This document shows positions 61,301 to 64,000 of a stretch of DNA of 64,000 bases, piece by piece. The stretch lies in NCBI GenBank assembly GCA_023333565.1, contig JAJKFH010001480.1, forward strand, positions 806,001-870,000, in the 5' to 3' direction. How positions within the stretch are numbered: position 1 is the first letter of the stretch; each line of letters starts with the position of its first letter. The stretch is from Puffinus mauretanicus. Taxonomy: Eukaryota; Chordata; Aves; Procellariiformes; Procellariidae. The notes below the pieces were generated by a model. It worked only from the letters and a program-made list of their open reading frames with translations. It was not told where the DNA came from and did no database searches. The translations under genes and the position numbers were made by a program.

Positions 61301-64000
61301 GGTTGCATTTTCTTTTTAAGTGTATATGTGGTTATAAAATGAATTAAAAAGACCTTATGACACGAGGAATTCTTTATTTCTTTGCATTCATAAATATTAA
61401 GGACTCCAGCTTACTGTGGCATTTCTTTCTGTACTTGCAAAGGCAATGATGGATGTTTTATAATTTACAGCTGGCTAGGAAATTGGCTTTGGGGTATTTC
61501 TATACCAGGGTGTGGTGCAGCAGTGTTATGTCCACTGTTGCCAATGAAAGCCTTGGAGAAGACAAGTCCTGGGTAGCGCATGGTGTTTCTCACCATTGTG
61601 TTATGCCAGGTGAAGTACGGCTTAATCTTTTTGGGGAAAGGCAAAATTACATTGACGGTTCAGTGTGAAGTCACTAAGTTGCACTTGGGGACTTGCCCTA
61701 TTAAGTTTGTTTTAAAATACCTTTTCACAAAATCTATTTCTCCTCTCTGTTTAGTGTATTCATTATGGAATGGGACTACCATTTACACGGTGTGCTCTCA
61801 TCCTTTTTTTTTTGTTTTGTTTTGTTTTAACTTGTTAGGTGTTTTTAAAGAATACTTGAAAATTCCCCATATTTTGCTGCTTCTCTTCCCCCTGCTCAGG
61901 AAGATGAATGTGGGCATTACTTTTAAGAGCATCCCCTGAGCCAAGTGTTCTTGGGACATTGTGCACAAATGCGAATGTCAGCGACAGCTTTTATTCTCTT
62001 CTATTCAGAGATCACTGAAGTAAAGTGATCTCGGCTGTCCTGTTTTCCCTTCATTTGAAAATATGGGATGTTCAGATTCTAACCAAATCTTTCCGAATAT
62101 TTGTTAGTCCCAGACAGACTAGTTACTAGGTACTTTTTTCCATTGCTTGCTTCACAAATTCCTCAGGATAGATTCATGCTTAGTTTCACTAGGCCTTAGA
62201 GAATCTTCTAGGTTAGAGAACAGCTATATTTGTCACAGAAACAGGAAGAAAGAAATCATTAAAAAAAAATTTCTTCAGGGAGAAAAGAAAAAGCGTATGG
62301 CATTTGCACCTGGCCAGGTCGCTTACGAGGCTAACTATGGATGTGAGGGAAAAAAGTGTTGGCTGGCAAAATCAAATCAGGTAGTCATCTATGTAACTTA
62401 CTGTTCTACGTCGCTGTTTTACATCTGATGTTCTTCCATTCATGTTTATTGTCCTTTATGTTGCGCTTTATTTATTCAGTTGCCACTTTTAAAGATAAAA
62501 GTTTTAACTTTTTAAAATTTTATAAATGGAAACATACCGTAACAGTGCCAAGCAAATAAACATGGAAAAAAAACCCAGTCAAAGTCACTGAAAGGGTGGT
62601 GTTTTCTTCTCCTTTCCTCCCCCACTCCTTTCTGGGGTCATGGAGGGTTTTGACTGCAGATTATGTTTGTCTCTGCATGGGGAGACTTTCTATCCCCTAA
62701 GCCTGGGCAGGTATGGACAGAAGTGGTTTTATGAGAGGGCTGAATGAGCTGTGCACCTACTTAGGATGTCGTGTAAGTGTTGTGTCCTGCTGGGAACCAC
62801 TGTCCCCCTCCTACCCTCCTCCTCCTCTCCCTCCCCGGCTGCCATGGAGGCACTGAGCCTTCTGCAAAGTGTGAGGAAGCAACATGAAGCAGCGGGTACC
62901 ACTTTGGCACTGAGAGACTTAGCGTGAATCTAGAAGCTGTTGATCGGCAGCAGGGTAGCACTGTGCTCAAACCAATGCCTGTGGTCTAGGAAGCCTTGCA
63001 AGAGCCAGCTCCTCATCTTGGGGACAAGGCCAGGCCGCGGTGGCAAACGGCTTTTGATGCAACTTTGCTTTGTTGGCAGGACTGCAGCATGGCCATAGCC
63101 CCCGATGCAGGTGCAGGCGTGTCCACAGCAAGGTATCTGAAAATCAGGTTTAACCCTTGGAAAGGAAAAAGTTCCTTGTGTCCATTTTTATATGGATGTA
63201 CAAAAAATGTTTAGTGGCCCTTGGGAAATGATCTCAGTGCAGTGGAAGAGTCTGTGCAATGGCATCAGCCAACGATCGCTCTGTGCCCTACACCAGGACA
63301 TTTCTTAGTCCGGTAGCGCTATCCCTCTGCCTCCCAAGTTCTTGCTGTAGGACTGGGTTTAGCTTTCCTAAAAGTGATGGCGGGAGCAGGAAGTTTTCAT
63401 GTGCTGCAGGCGAACAGCCAGAGTTCTCGCCTGGTGCTGGTACTTGTTCAGTGCAAACAGGCCTTGCTAAAGGCCACAGAAAATTCAGAGGGGATAAACT
63501 GGGCAGTAAGCAGGGAGCCAGCCAGCAGGAAAGCGTTGGAAAGAATTAAACTAATCTGATTCTGGGCTCAAATGCTGGTTTTCTGTCTGTCACAATGGGG
63601 GAAAACATTAATGGTATTTACTTGTGCACTGCAAACCCCAGTGACCTTCAAAATTTTTTTCTTTAGGTGTCACAACTTCAGAAATCAAATTTGTAAATAT
63701 ACACGGCCACATGCTAATGTATCTAGATATATTTTTCTCTGCCAAATTAATTAAACATATGTTCTTTACTAAAGACCTGAACTCTTCTCCCTGCAGATAT
63801 TTCTTCTGAGGACAGATATTTTATATTAGAGTCTCTCTCCCTAGCCAACTCCCAGAGAGGAACGTAGCCCTTCTACTCCTGTTTCTGCCCGCAGGGACAG
63901 TATTTGGAGCTGACCGGTATAATCTTTCTTTCTCTGTACACAGGTGTGTGCAGGCACACACAGAGACACTCCCCCCTACCTCTTTTTCGTCCTTTCGTTC
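58316..64000. other. Downstream flank, no gene recognised
   Basis: AT-rich to about 62600, then a GC-richer stretch at about 62600-63560. AATAAA hexamers at 59513-59518, 59787-59797 and 60334-60339 could end a longer STK3 3' UTR. Short open frames (96 codons at 63259-63549, 119 codons at 61580-61939) match nothing I know. In mammals the convergent neighbour past the STK3 3' end is KCNS2, but none of its coding sequence is visible here. Confidence 0.5.

Noticed and set aside
62600..63560. GC-rich end region as a possible neighbouring gene (KCNS2 expected by synteny)
   Set aside because: No potassium-channel coding motif or exon structure is visible. Synteny alone does not support a feature.
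1..64000. CRISPR arrays, tRNA or rRNA genes, bacterial operons, phage elements
   Set aside because: None seen. Repeats are eukaryotic retroelements and low-complexity tracts, and the coding content is spliced vertebrate exons.

Overview
The window is a stretch of bird genome carrying the 3' end of STK3 (MST2, the Hippo-pathway Ste20-type kinase) on the + strand. The avian call rests on CR1 LINE copies with the typical bird 3' tail, on three copies of one avian endogenous retrovirus LTR family, and on STK3 exons that are near-identical to vertebrate MST2. I cannot name the species.

Three STK3 coding exons are present: 179-371 (regulatory linker with the caspase site and seven Thr-Met motifs), 10113-10288 (rest of the linker), and 56983-57141 (SARAH dimerisation domain and stop codon). 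Together they encode the last 175 residues, matching residues 317-491 of the 491-residue protein. The kinase domain lies upstream of the window. The introns are 9.7 kb and 46.7 kb. A likely 3' UTR of about 1.17 kb follows, ending at an ATTAAA signal (58292-58297) with a GT-rich downstream element. From there to 64000 I see no recognisable gene.

Most of the window is therefore intron. The first intron holds a direct duplication of about 260 bp (2114-2378 and 3773-4033), a decayed CR1 ORF1 segment (5728-6466) and a purine-rich, coding-like stretch (8518-8922). The long intron holds a CR1 3' end (11774-11956), an ancient CR1/L3-like 3' end (17149-17312), a deleted endogenous retrovirus (pol remnant plus LTR, 23117-24042), two tandem CR1 pieces (24750-25436), two solo LTRs (30573-31139 and 36208-36738, the latter with a perfect 5-bp target duplication), a perfect 17-bp hairpin (35963-36003) and a 188-base G/T-only tract (36936-37123). 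All three LTRs lie antisense to STK3.

No prokaryotic-type system, CRISPR array, tRNA or rRNA is visible, and I found no clearly novel biological system. The points most worth checking concern STK3 processing: an AATAAA just after the intron-read-through stop of the linker exon, which could yield a SARAH-less MST2; the joint frame symmetry of the two linker exons; and an A/C tract opposite a GTTT-rich splice acceptor before the SARAH exon. Unusual but unexplained DNA includes the hairpin, the G/T and A/C tracts, two X-box-like palindromes, and an unclassified 2.3-kb region at 25977-28250.
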